A DNA stretch of 64,000 nucleotides from assembly GCA_022606425.2 (NCBI GenBank), contig JAHDVF020000016.1, positions 5,734,501 through 5,798,500 on the forward strand, written 5' to 3'. The DNA is from Lepidostoma basale. Taxonomy: Eukaryota > Arthropoda > Insecta > Trichoptera > Lepidostomatidae. Position 1 is the first letter of the stretch. Every line of letters starts with the position of its first letter. Positions 22,887 through 33,514 of this stretch are shown piece by piece. Position numbers and translations under genes: made by a program. The notes under the pieces were generated by a model. That model made no database searches, had not been told where the DNA came from, and worked only from the letters and a program-made list of their open reading frames with translations.

Positions 22887-23545
22887 CAGTAAAAGCTCTC
22901 ATAACCGGCGCCGCTTTAACCGTCCCACCGCTTTAAACCGGCCTCTTCTAGGAAGTCTAGGAGACATGTAGCAACTTGAACGTCTGGCGGCGCCGCGACT
23001 GTGAGTCTATCACTTTGCTGACCCTCTTGAAGATGAAATGTTGAATGATGACGAGATAGTTCAGACTGTTATCAATGAAGCACTAGAGGAAGAGGAAGTC
23101 GACTGTGAGGAGTACGAAGAAGACAACACGGTTAGCCACGACGAAGGAATAGAGGCTCTACAGGTGGCGGCGATGTACATTCAGCAGCAGAAGGATTCTA
23201 CTGCAGTAGATGTAATGTTCATAAAGAAATGGCGTGACTACGCTTTTAAAAAGTCGATTCACACAAGAAGCAGCAGAAAATAACAGAATTTTTTAAACCA
23301 TTGTAGACCTACTTTTTTAAAAAAATTGGAGTGATGTGTGGCTTTTTTGTGAATTTATAATGTGTGAATTTCTAATACAGAATAAAAGTTCTGTTTTCTT
23401 AGTGTTTTGAAAAAAATTGGGTTGTTTTGCTTCCTTGCCAAAGTGTTTTTTTAAATATGTTATTCACTACCTTCTCTTTAACCGGCTTTTTCGTTATCCG
23501 ATCCTGGGTCGGTCCCATCAAAACCGGTTAAGAGAGCGTCTACTG
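22887..23545 (+). mobile_element. Tigger/pogo-like deletion derivative retaining the transposase C-terminus
   Basis: Ends CAGTAAAAGCTCTCATAACC and GGTTAAGAGAGCGTCTACTG are inverted repeats with TA at 22885-22886 and 23546-23547. ORF 23038-23283 (81 aa, acidic, DDEIVQTVINEALEEEEVDC then VAAMYIQQQKDST) resembles the acidic C-terminal tail of Tigger/jerky-type transposases. The DNA-binding and DDE domains are deleted. Length is 659 bp. Confidence 0.8.
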
Positions 23546-23924
23546 TAATTCACGTGACAGCAAGAGATTTGCCTTATTGAAGCGAATTGAAATGATTCGC
23601 GTAGCATTGTTGCACTACTTTCTGTTAAATTATTATATTTGCTGGATGGGATGCACTCGGGTAATTTTTTCCAATGTTTTAATAGTTATTCTGCTATTCG
23701 GGACGGAGACAAATCCACCAAATCAAAGATCATCAAAATCGGTCAAGCCGTTCTTGAGTTATAAATAAAAATAATTGTTAAAGTTTTCATATAAAAATAG
23801 TAATTTTCAATCAAATTAAATATGTACTATTTATAAAAATACATTACCTATTGAGAAAAAGAAGTATTTTAAGTGATTGATATGTTTCATATTGATATAT
23901 CATTATCAACAACAACAACAACAA

Positions 23925-24412
23925 ACCATCACGCCGTTTCTCCGCAGGGGTAGGCAGAGAGAATGGACCGCCACACTACTCTATCCTGGCAAACCTCTCT
24001 AGCTTCCTCCACATTCATACAACGAGTCATACACGCACGTCGATTCCTCCGACTTCTAACATGACCAACCTTTAAAATTTGATTAATTTGGTCATGCCAT
24101 GTTTTCCTCGGTCTGCCTCGACTTCGTACCCCATTTACATCATTAACGTATACTTTCTTAACCATTCTTTCTCCATCCATGCGTTCCATATGTCCGAACC
24201 AACGCAGCGATCCTTTCATAATTTTGTTCATAATACCTTCTTCCGCTCTACATTCCTTTCTTATATCAGCATTTGAGATTCTGTCGTATATCGTTCTACC
24301 ACACATACGTCTTAGGGACCTCATCTCTACCGCATTTATTCTACTCTCATCCTTCTTCTGCCAGTTCCATGCTTCGCTTCCATACATTCCATACATACCC
24401 ACTTCCATATAA
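23925..24412 (-). mobile_element. LINE family A copy with a 159-codon open frame
   Basis: The minus strand has [75 protein letters not shown] and RSILSAYPCGETA in one frame. This is the most intact C-terminal end of the family in the window. A short (GTT)n run lies at 23897-23925. Confidence 0.88.
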
Positions 24413-24540
24413 CATTAACAAATATCAAATGCCTTCTTAGCATGACGAAACGTATATGGAAAAGTCAGGAAATGGTTTTAAAATATAATAAATCTTATTG
24501 TGCTACTTGCAGACAACGAACATGAACTACAAGCCCTAGT

Positions 24541-25495
24541 ATGTATGAGGTATGCAAGCGATACGATTTGATGATGAATGTGAATAAGTCCAAGGTAATG
24601 ATTTTAGAAAAAGAAGGAAGCATGACAGCCGGCGACATTAGTGTAAACGGTGAAAATTTGGAACAAGTGGATGAATTTGTTTATTTAGGAAGTATGTTTA
24701 CAAAGGATGGGAGGCTGGAGAAGGATATTGAAAGAAGGGTTGGGGCAGGCAACAAAGCAAATGGTGCATTTTTCATTTTTTATTTTTTTTCCCTTGTACA
24801 TATACAACAGGTCGTTTGAACCCAATTACTGTATACTATTTTAGCTATTATATTGATTCTTAAGACATGTGATAGGTAGCCAATCTATCGCCATTTTATT
24901 GTCACGAGAATTCTACACCAGACCAAAGACAGTGTGACAATCACACTACCATCGCACTTAAAGTTGTCATTGCAAACAAAAGCCTATCCAAAAAAGCCAA
25001 GATGGCAGTGCATAATGGTGTTCTTGTGCCGACCTTTATATATGGAAGTGAAGCATGGAACTGGCAAAAGAAGGATGAAAGTAGAATAAATGCAGTAGAA
25101 ATGAGATCTCTAAGACGAATGTGTGGCAAATCTGTATATGATAGAGTGTCAAATGCAAGTATAAGAAGTGAATGCGGTGCGAATGAAAGTGTTATGAACA
25201 AAATAATTAAAGGGTCATTAAGATGGTTTGCACACATGGAAAGAATGTAAACGGCGTGAATGGAGCTAGAAATAGAGGAAGGCCGAGGAAAACGTGGCAC
25301 GATCAAATCAATCAAATATTAAATGTCGGTCACGTGAGGAGTCGGAGAAATCAACGTGCGTGCATGACAAAATGTATGAATGTAGAGGAAGCGAGAGAAG
25401 TATGTCAGGACAGAACAGCGTGGCGTTCCATTCTTTCTGCCTACCCCTCCGGAGAAACGGCGTGATGGTTAGTTAGTTAGTAAGTTAGTTTATAT
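24541..25495 (+). mobile_element. LINE family A copy split by a SINE
   Basis: The left part, 24541-24765, encodes YDLMMNVNKSKVMILEKEGS and EQVDEFVYLGSMFTKDGRLE up to GAGNKANGA. The right part, 24955-25495, resumes at [20 protein letters not shown] and runs to ILSAYPSGETA and (GTTA)n. About 30 nt are missing near 25249 (deletion). Confidence 0.85.
24766..24954 (-). mobile_element. SINE inserted into LINE family A
   Basis: Inverse SINE: T-rich tail first, then the GTCGTTTGAACCCAATTA and CACACTGTCTTTGGTCTGG (inverse) blocks, lacking the tRNA-like head. It interrupts family A between GALK-encoding bases. Confidence 0.8.
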
Positions 25496-25874
25496 ATCTT
25501 CTATCATTTTTAGCAGCAATTAACATGTTTTAATTTGATTAAATGATTTGAATTACTTTAGGAACCCCAGGAACATATCAAAGGTCTAAAAGAAGAAGAA
25601 GCAGAAAAAGATTTTACCTTACTGTTGATCCAACGAAGATCACTAAAGTAGTGGGAATTTTAAGTTTATCAGTTTTCTCACATTAACTCGATTTATCCAA
25701 TGTTTATCAAATTTTATTTAAACCTTGAAACTGATTAAATGCTAAACTTTAACCTAGTGACATATTAAGGAAATATGTTAGTTACAGAGAGCAACTCATT
25801 ACATAATCACATTGTGCAATTTCATGTAGAAATAAGCAGAAAGGATAGGTATCACACTCTTCCACACTGATGTA

Positions 25875-27753
25875 CAGTAGTGAGTACAGAAATCTTTCCA
25901 CACTGAAAATATCAGTTTTTTGTAATTATATAAATTTTTTTGTGATTCCTTGATAGCTTTTCAGTCCAAATTATTAAACAACACTGTTTAAAGATGATCT
26001 CGAAGAAAAGTTTCTTTTTAGGGATCAAAAAATAAAAATCTTAATTTTAGAGCTAATTTGTAGATTTTCGATTTTTTGCCCCAAAAATTTAAAATGCTCA
26101 TCTAATTTAAAAAAACATATATTTATTTCAAATAAAATTACATAGGTAAATAGAAGAGGTAGCTGGCCTGGGACTAGGTTATAAAATGGGCAGTAAAACT
26201 GTGAATGTCATTTGCTATGCGGACGATGCCGCATTAATAGCAGAGTCTGAAGATGACCTGCAAAGAATGTTGTACAAATTCCACACAGTATCCCAAAGGC
26301 TAAATATGGCTATATCAGTCAACAAAACAAAAAGTCTCACTATATCTAGGCAACCTGCAAGATGTAAGCTGACTGTTGATGATATACCTGTGGAGCAGGT
26401 GATGAGTTTCAGGTATTTGGGAGTGGAGATCTGCAGCCAAAGTGACCTTTATACCGAAGTACGTGAACAAGTCAGTAAAGCCTCTGCCGTGTCAGGATGC
26501 CTGAAGAATCTGGTCTGGAAGAACAAGCACATGCGTATCGACAGCAAGATCAGAATCTATAAAACATGCGTGCGACCTATCATGACGTACGCTGTAGAGA
26601 CGCGGGCTGACACTGTGCGAACCAAGGGACTACTAAGAACATCGGAGATGAAGGTCCTAAGATCAATTACTGGAAAAACCCTCCGAGATCGTGTCCGCAA
26701 CGCAGACATAAGAAAAACCTGCGAAATAGAGGATATCGTTCAGTGGAGTAGATCCAGAAGAAGATACTGGAGGGACCATGTAGCCCGAATGGATGGTGAC
26801 AGACTCGCATATACAGCCGCTTATGAAATCCCTTCCGGACACCGCCCACCTGGAAGACCGCCTAAGAGATGGAGGGACAGCTGGATCTCATCATCCGATG
26901 AGATATGATTTCTGTGTCACAGATCGTCAGATCTATTAAAAGAAGAAGAAGAAGAAGAAGAAGGTTAATAACACTAACAATTATCAAAACCAACAAAAAC
27001 AGTACTTTTTTGTTCCTCCTTCTTTTTAAATAACTGCTTCAATACGTTTAGAGATGGATTTCACCAAATTATGTATGTAGTCTTGGGAAAATTTTTCAAT
27101 CACACTTTTCGATGATGTTTTCAAGGTTTTCCTTTGACAGAGGCTTCAGTTTATTTATTTCCATTGCCATTTTATGCCACAAGTTCTCGATAGGGTTTAG
27201 TTCGGGGCTATTTTCAGGCCAATCCAGTGTTGGAATCCCATGAATTTTCATATATTCTTTGACCTAAAAATTATTTTAACAGTGTTATATTTTTTTTTAT
27301 ATTATTTTGTGAACATTATAAATCACAGTGTCAGAAAAAAATAATACTTACAGTTTTTGCTCGGTGGCACAGTGCAGAGTCATCTTGGAAAATGCATTCA
27401 GAAATATCAGACTGTGTCTTAGACCGACAGTAAAGCATCCTGCTGGACAAATGGTCTGGGGATGCTTCTCTTTTATGGAGTGGGGCAATTAGCATTCATA
27501 AAAGGAACTGTGAATGCAGAAATTTACAATAAAAATCTGGAAGAGTTTTATTCCCGCCAATTGAAATGCACGAACTCTAAAATTAAGAAAAAAAATGTTT
27601 TGATCTCTAAAAAGGCACATTCCTTGCAGATCATCTTTAAACAGTGTTGCTTAATAATTTGGACTGAAAAGCTATCAAGGAATCACAAAAAAAATTATAT
27701 AATTACAAAAAACTGATATTTTCAGTGTGGAAAGATTTCTGTACTCGCTACTG
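25875..27753 (-). mobile_element. Tc1-like element, rearranged, with nested LINE C and an apparent transposase intron
   Basis: Long inverted repeats begin CAGTAGTGAGTACAGAAATC on the left and have the matching complement on the right (about 190 bp each), flanked by TA at 25873-25874 and 27754-27755. On the minus strand, QDDSALCHRAKT then VKEYMKIHGIPTLDWPENSP and ELNPIENLWHKM match the D-D/E catalytic region. They are separated by an 88-bp stretch (27264-27351) with GTAAGT and TTTTTAG borders. A preceding part of the protein (TVKHPAGQMVWGCFS, YGVGQLAFIKGTVNAEIYN) is on the plus strand at 27427-27530, so the halves are inverted relative to each other. Confidence 0.75.
26155..26962 (+). mobile_element. 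LINE family C, 5'-truncated, 240-codon open frame
   Basis: Encodes the YADD box (VICYADDAALIAESEDDLQ), the FRYLGVEI motif, [40 protein letters not shown] and [20 protein letters not shown], ending in (GAA)n. Open from the RT active site to the stop, so among the youngest copies here. It sits inside the Tc1-like element. Confidence 0.9.
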
Positions 27754-27821
27754 TAGATACTTGTCTACAATCTACAATATTCACAGTGTCATGCTCTTAT
27801 TTACTTTCATATAAAGCACTT

Positions 27822-28412
27822 AATTGCGATGGGCGAGAAATTGGAGCAAGTTATCGAATTTACATATCTGGGAAGCATGTTTACAAGAGACGGAAAAATG
27901 GAGAAAGACATAGAAAGAAGGGTTGGTGCTGGGAACTAAATAAATGGCGCACTCAAAGTCATTCTACTGCAAGTATAATTATATCCACAGAAGCAAAGAT
28001 GGCAGTACACAATATAGTTCTAGTGCCAACCCTCATGTATGGAAGTGAAGCTTGGAGGTAGCAAAATTAGGATGAAAGCAGAATAAACGCCGTAGAAATG
28101 AGATCACTAAGACGTATGTGCGGGAAAACGTTGTATGATATAATACCGAACGATGAAATAAGAAAGAAATGTAAGGCAGATGACTGCATCATGGAAAGGA
28201 ACCCTGAGATGGTTTGGATATATGGAACGAATGGATGAGAGTAGAATGGTTAAAAAGTTGTACACAAGCAGCGTGAGTGGAAAAAGAAGCCGAGGACGAC
28301 CGAAAAAAACATGGCATGACCAAATTAATTAATTACTAAAAGGCGGCCACATTCGAAGTCGCAATAATCAACGTGCGTGCATGGTACCGAGCCCAAGAGG
28401 TATGCCAGGACT
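27822..28412 (+). mobile_element. LINE family A copy (degenerate)
   Basis: Pieces of [57 protein letters not shown] and SRGRPKKTWHDQIN occur in shifting frames. It breaks off just before the hairpin at 28417. Confidence 0.8.
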
Positions 28413-28416
28413 TGTT

Positions 28417-28478
28417 GTTCAAGATCTCAAGAAATACCATCGTATCAGGTTGATACGACGATATTTCTTGAGATCTTG
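28417..28478. repeat. Near-perfect hairpin at the left edge of the Rrp1 duplication
   Basis: CAAGATCTCAAGAAAT...GTATCA and TGATAC...ATTTCTTGAGATCTTG pair over about 28 bp with a 3-nt loop and one or two mismatches. The right arm belongs to sequence resembling 35940-35960. Confidence 0.7.
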
Positions 28479-28865
28479 GGTATGACGTGTTTCGTGGTAT
28501 TCTATTCGATAGCGCGAAACACGGACATACTCAAATGATTCAAAAAATTAAAATATATTTGCATATTTTAGTTCAAAGGAAGAAAATGTTTTTATTAAAA
28601 AATATCATTAAATAAATACATTTCAATTTTTCAAACCCAAAGCAATAGAGCGTAGGTAGGTACCTTATAAAATATTGTTGTTTTAAAATTTCGATCCTTT
28701 CAGTTTTTACGTTCATGTCCGTCTATATCTAACTTCATATCTATTTAGGTTTTCCCGCTCGTATTTTTCAATAGGGACGCTCGAACTTTGACAGGTTTGA
28801 CAGCGTATAGTGGCCATTTTGGTAGCGATTTGACAAAAATACTCATTTAGTTTCGACATTTCACC

Positions 28866-29462
28866 ATGGAACGCTACACACTTCAACAACGCGTTGAAAT
28901 TGTTAACATTTATTATCAAAATCAGTGCTCTGTTCGCCAAACGTTGCGCGCGTTGCGTCGAATTTATGGCATTCATCGCCGTCCTGCAGAGTCCACAATA
29001 CGTCGTTTAATGCATAAATTTGAGACAACCGGATCGGTGGTCGATGAAGCAGTGCCTGTACGTCAAAGAAACGCAAGATCGTTGGAGAATATTGTCGCCG
29101 TTCGGGACAGTGTGAGAGAAAACCCCGGACAGTCTATTCCGAGTCGTGCACTAGAACTGGGTCTTTCTGCGACATCGATTTGGCGGATTTTGCGTCGAGA
29201 CTTGGGTTCCAACGACGTTTTACCGGAGCCAGAGATCGTTTTAGTAGAACCTACTAATGTGACAGAAGACGACGACAAAGCTGAAGTTCAAAAACCAAAA
29301 CAAGGCAGAAAGCCGGCAAAAAAAAAACAAGTGGTAGGAAAGATTGAATCTAAAATCAAAAATACCAAAGCTAGAAAAGCCAAGGAAGAAGAGCCCACAA
29401 ATGAAGGTACAGAGGAGGCAAATGGGGGATCCGAGCCCGAAACCAAACCCCCAACTAAGTGA
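28866..29462 (+). CDS. Chimeric ORF: mariner-type HTH (DUF4817-like) fused to Rrp1 N-terminal region
   Basis: An open 198-aa frame starts MERYTLQQRVEIVNIYYQN. Residues 1 to about 113 match the N-terminal helix-turn-helix region of IS630/Tc1-mariner-like transposases of the DUF4817 type, with SVRQTLRALRRIYG, RPAESTIRRL and a second helical region ending SIWRILRRDLG. Without any break the frame continues at about 29206 as SNDVLPEPE, the same phase as SDDVLPEPE in exon 2 of intact Rrp1, and runs through the Lys/Glu-rich region to a TGA at 29460. Upstream, 28570-28770 resembles sequence just upstream of Rrp1, so the duplicated Rrp1 promoter may drive it. The domain identities are seen in sequence. 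Expression and function are not known. It may simply be a fossil of transposon insertion or recombination that happened to stay in frame. Confidence 0.6.
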   Translation: MERYTLQQRVEIVNIYYQNQCSVRQTLRALRRIYGIHRRPAESTIRRLMHKFETTGSVVDEAVPVRQRNARSLENIVAVRDSVRENPGQSIPSRALELGLSATSIWRILRRDLGSNDVLPEPEIVLVEPTNVTEDDDKAEVQKPKQGRKPAKKKQVVGKIESKIKNTKARKAKEEEPTNEGTEEANGGSEPETKPPTK

Positions 29463-29615
29463 GGACGCGGGGCGAGCAAAAAGGATGCTCCGTCCAAAGG
29501 TGATAATGTTGAAAAATTTTCTATGAAAAGGGGACATAATGGTACTCCATTGTGAGAGATTGTTTGAATAATTTTAAATGTGAATATTCTTATCGATCAC
29601 ATGTCAATGTGCGTA

Positions 29616-30340
29616 CAGTAGAACCTTGATTATCTGGACTAATTGGGGATGAAGGTAGTCCGGATAAGGGCAAATCCGGATAATAGGAAAAAATATATAA
29701 TTGACAGGAAAAGATATGATTTTTTCAAAGTTGACACATCTAAAGAATTCCAACTATCTGCTGCCATAGCAACAATCTTTTATTAAATATATTTTCTTGT
29801 GGAAGCTGTTGACTGATAGCAATAATCGTCGGAGCATCTGTTTTCTATATAAGCATTTGAATGTTTCTATTGCACCCTGATCCATCGGTTGTATTATCAA
29901 TGTGACTTCTTATTTTCCTGATTTTTTCATAACTTTACGCTCTAAGCTTCCATCTTCTGGCATTAAACAATTAGTAAACTTCAAGATTTTTCACTTTGTT
30001 TTTTTATATATGAGATTGTTGACGTTCCGACACCATATTTATTAGACAAAAAATGTCCCAATTCACCGCGTTTCAAAGCATTGATTATATCTAATTTGTC
30101 TTTTAATGAAACTACAACATGTTTTCTTTTCGATGACATATCGGTAATATCAAAAATAAATACAATTTAAATTGTGACTAAGTTTTCAAGAAACAATCAT
30201 CCGATGCGTATTGAATTCGAACGACTACTGACCAATAGTTTACTTGTTGGGACTTATTGTTAGAACAAATGCATTCCAACACGTACTTAAACAACGTTTT
30301 TTGTTTATTTTGACCAGTCCGGATAATCGAGGTTCTACTG
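29616..30340 (-). mobile_element. pogo/Tigger-like deletion derivative retaining the CENP-B-type HTH
   Basis: Ends CAGTAGAACCTTGATTATCT and GATAATCGAGGTTCTACTG pair as inverted repeats with TA on both sides (29614-29615, 30341-30342). Minus ORF 30139-29981 (52 aa, MSSKRKHVVVSLKDKLDIIN, GVGTSTISYIKK) is the first HTH of a CENP-B/Tigger DNA-binding domain. The catalytic part is gone. The same site is unoccupied in the intact Rrp1 intron near 38193. Confidence 0.88.
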
Positions 30341-31094
30341 TATTTGTTTCCAAAATCTGTTATTTTTGTTTGAATATTGTTAATTCAAATTATTAATTTT
30401 AGTAACTTTTTCAATTTTACAGCGGATAATGAGCCCCCTAAAAAGAAAGCCACCAAACCGCTGCAGAATAAGACATCGACGGTTTATAGCGAAAGTGACT
30501 TCAGTTGCACCAAAACTAATGAAGCGGAAAAATTGTGGAATTTTAGAATCTTGAGTTGGAACGTCGATGGAATCAGAACATGGGCCAATAAGAGCAGATT
30601 AAATTACATAGACCACGAGAAACCGGACATTCTGTGCCTATAAGAGGCGAAACGTTCCCAAGATAAATTTCCGAGCGAAGTAGTTTCAATCCCCGGATAT
30701 CATCCTTATTGGCTGTCAGGAGAAAAGGACGGCTATGCGGGAGTAGGAATTTACACAAAGAAAATGGCCATCTCCGTTACCTATGGACTCGGTGATTCGG
30801 CTTTGGATGATGAAGGAAGAATAATAACTTCTGAATATGAAGTTTTATATGATTTGCACATATGTTTCAAATTCTGGATGCGGGCTAGTTACCTTATATC
30901 AAGAGCTTAGATGCCAAGAAACCCGTTATAATTTACGGAGACATGAATGTATCGCATCATGAAATAGGTATTTTATTTATCTATCTATTTTATAGACATA
31001 CAATAATGATACTATATTCCCTTGAGTACCCATTATGGGACAACATGACAATTTACATATTTAATAATTTCATACAAATATACAACAATTGTAA

Positions 31095-31218
31095 ATCATT
31101 TAGGAAATATCAAAACATAGACTTGGAAACTAAAACATCTTACAAATTTACAAAAACATTCAGGAAATATCAGAACACAGACTTGGAAACTTAAACATCT
31201 TACAAACATTCAGGAAAG
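31095..31218 (+). repeat. Two-copy tandem repeat (unit about 60 bp) in pseudogene intron
   Basis: CAGGAAATATCARAACAYAG and ACTTGGAAACT..AACATCTT blocks are repeated head to tail. The intact Rrp1 intron has a single related unit near 40480-40520. Confidence 0.6.
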
Positions 31219-31230
31219 ATATGTTAACTA

Positions 31231-31487
31231 CATATCGCACCTTCGGTAAGACAAGGGCACAATTGCATGTTTTGGAATTTTTCATTAGAGACATATTAAG
31301 ATTTTTGAAGAATAATATCGTGTAATTCTGGTTATATTGATCATACACTATCGCCCTTTGGCAAAATGAGACTGAACTTAATGAGCGATGTTCCTCCAGA
31401 TAAAGGGATGTTTTTAAAATACATTGGCATACTTAACTCATTTTGAGAATTTTTAACAATTATGCCCTTGTCTTACGGAAGGTGCGA
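31231..31487. mobile_element. MITE with CATRTCGCACC termini (copy 1)
   Basis: Inverted ends CATATCGCACCTTCGGTAAG and CTTACGGAAGGTGCGATATG (about 33 bp). Flanks TTAACTA and TTAAGTA suggest a 7-bp duplication with one change. Absent at the matching place of the intact Rrp1 intron (about 40553). Related element at 51881-52139. Confidence 0.65.
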
Positions 31488-31746
31488 TATGTTAAGTACA
31501 TACTAAACACAATATTGTTAACTTTACAGATTTGGCTAATCCTAAGACGGATAAGAAGAATGCCGGTTTTACTCAAGAAGAGCGAGATGGAATGACTAAT
31601 TTGCTGAGTAAAGGTTTTGTTGATACACACAGATGGCTCTATCCAGATAAAACTGATGCCAACACATTTTGGACTTACATGAGCAATTTTCATCCTAAAA
31701 ATGTCAGCTGGTATGTAAGACACATTTATGTGCTGCTTTTACTTAA

Positions 31747-33155
31747 CCCTTTGTTTGCCGAAATCCGATATATCGGCTATCGGTACACCAGCGAGAAGTG
31801 CTGAATCCAATGAATCGAAGCCATGATTTATAAGAGAATCATATACGTTTTAGACAGAGTGTAAGGGAGTGAGTCAGTGCTACATTTGTTTATATTTTTA
31901 ACAAAAAAAGCGTATTTAAAATCAAAAGATCTCGGGGTCATCTATGAGAGTAGATTAACTTTTCACGCTAATGTTGAGAGAATTTATGGCATTGCGCTGA
32001 AGATGTCGAGCTTCATCATTTGGACTGGAAGGGTTTTCAGAGATCCCAATGTGCTCAGAGTACTATACAATTCATTGGTTCGGAGCAGACTCGAAAGTGG
32101 TTCTGTGATATGGAGTCTGCACGAGGCGAGATATTCCTTTATGCTGGAGAGGGTTCAGAAAAAATTTCTGAGGTATCTCTACATGAAAGAGTATGGTAGC
32201 TATCCATGGCTCTATCCCACAGAGTTTCTTTTGGGAATGTTGGGGTCTAATTCTCTGCAGCTTTGAAGAGACGGGTTTCTCATAACACATTTCTTTAGAT
32301 TAATTAGGGGATATTTTGAAAACACAGCCGTGCTGGAGGGTGTAGGTCTTTTTGTACCTGACAGATATCTCCGACAGCGCCAGCATAGATTGTTCTTTCT
32401 TCCGGCTGCAAGAACCAACCTGGAAGAGCAATCAGTCTGCTCAACAAGATTACCTCGGAGATCGACGTCTTTCATATTAGTGAAAGTACGTTTAGAAGAA
32501 AAAACTCTTAACTTTAGAGAGTATCTTGTTTTCCTAAAGTTGAACCATCTCTCATGCGTTTCTGATTCTTTTCCCTTTCTCAAATAGATGCCTTAAACTG
32601 TAATTATGTTTCTAATATCTTTTGAGTGAATAAATAAACTGATAATGAATGCCGGTAATGTTCACTAATTAAGAAAATAAAAATGTAAAAGAAAAGTGTT
32701 GTTCTCGTGTAGTTAATGGGCACGGCGTTAAAAAGAACAGTGGACAGCCAAGAAATTTTTATTTATATCACATACATTTATTATACATTACTCGTAGTGT
32801 CTGGACTCGGCTGGGAACATTTTTGTGCACTGAGATAAAGCTAAATTAATGGCACGACTTACAAATTTGACGGTGGTCATAAGAATGGTGGCTGCTGGGT
32901 GTGCTTTTTTTTATGTGTGTACGAAACTACAGTAGTAAGTTTTTGTGTTGCTCTCGGCCCAGAAGTCTATACACAAACGAGCTGACAAAATATAAACATT
33001 GGTTTGTTTAATTTCAATGATTTTTAAGATTTATTTTACAGACTGTTTATAGATTAAATAATACATAATAATAATACATTTAACTTTTGAATTACTTTGT
33101 CTAAAATCATGGCCATTTTGGCATAGTAATTCCAAAAGTGCCGGCGAACAAAGGG
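31747..33155. mobile_element. piggyBac-like element interrupted by a jockey-like LINE
   Basis: Left end TTAA|CCCTTTGTTTGCCG and right end CGGCGAACAAAGGG|TTTT are inverted repeats at a TTAA-like site. No transposase motif is recognised in 32650-33130. The LINE at 31870-32640 lies inside. Confidence 0.5.
31870..32640 (+). mobile_element. Jockey/Daphne-like LINE C-terminal part and 3' end
   Basis: Encodes SKDLGVIYESRLTFHANVER, RVLYNSLVRSRLESGSVIW and RVQKKFLRYLYMKEYGSYPW, stops at 32264-32266, then continues in another frame with [20 protein letters not shown] and [10 protein letters not shown], ending GATGCCTTAAACTG. Confidence 0.8.
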
Positions 33156-33514
33156 TTTTTTAGTAGCAGTGTTCGTGATATTCTCTTAAATGTTTAATAT
33201 GTAATTTAAACATGTTTTAATTTCAGCAGATTAGAGAGCGCCAGCTGTTTGCGACATTGTTATCCGCGACCAGGTCTTTGGATGTGATCACTGCCCCCTT
33301 ACTCTATTCCTGCACTTGAATGGGCTCGATAATATTTCAGAGGATGATTAAACTTTGAAATACATTCATATTTTGTGTTATCCAACTATTTAGTAGTATT
33401 TTTTTGTTATACTATTGCATTCCATTGTTTGTACTCGACAATATTGTTTGTTAGTAAATTAAATTTATCCATTTTATTGCCTTTTTATTATTATCAGTAA
33501 TTTAACACAACTGG

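Noticed and set aside
23038..23283. Acidic 81-aa host protein
   Set aside because: It lies wholly inside a TIR-bounded Tigger-like element and resembles that transposase's C-terminal tail.
29241..29537. Minus-strand hydrophobic frame in the pseudogene region
   Set aside because: It is the shadow of the Lys/Glu-rich Rrp1 region read in antisense, where AAG/GAA codons become CTT/TTC.
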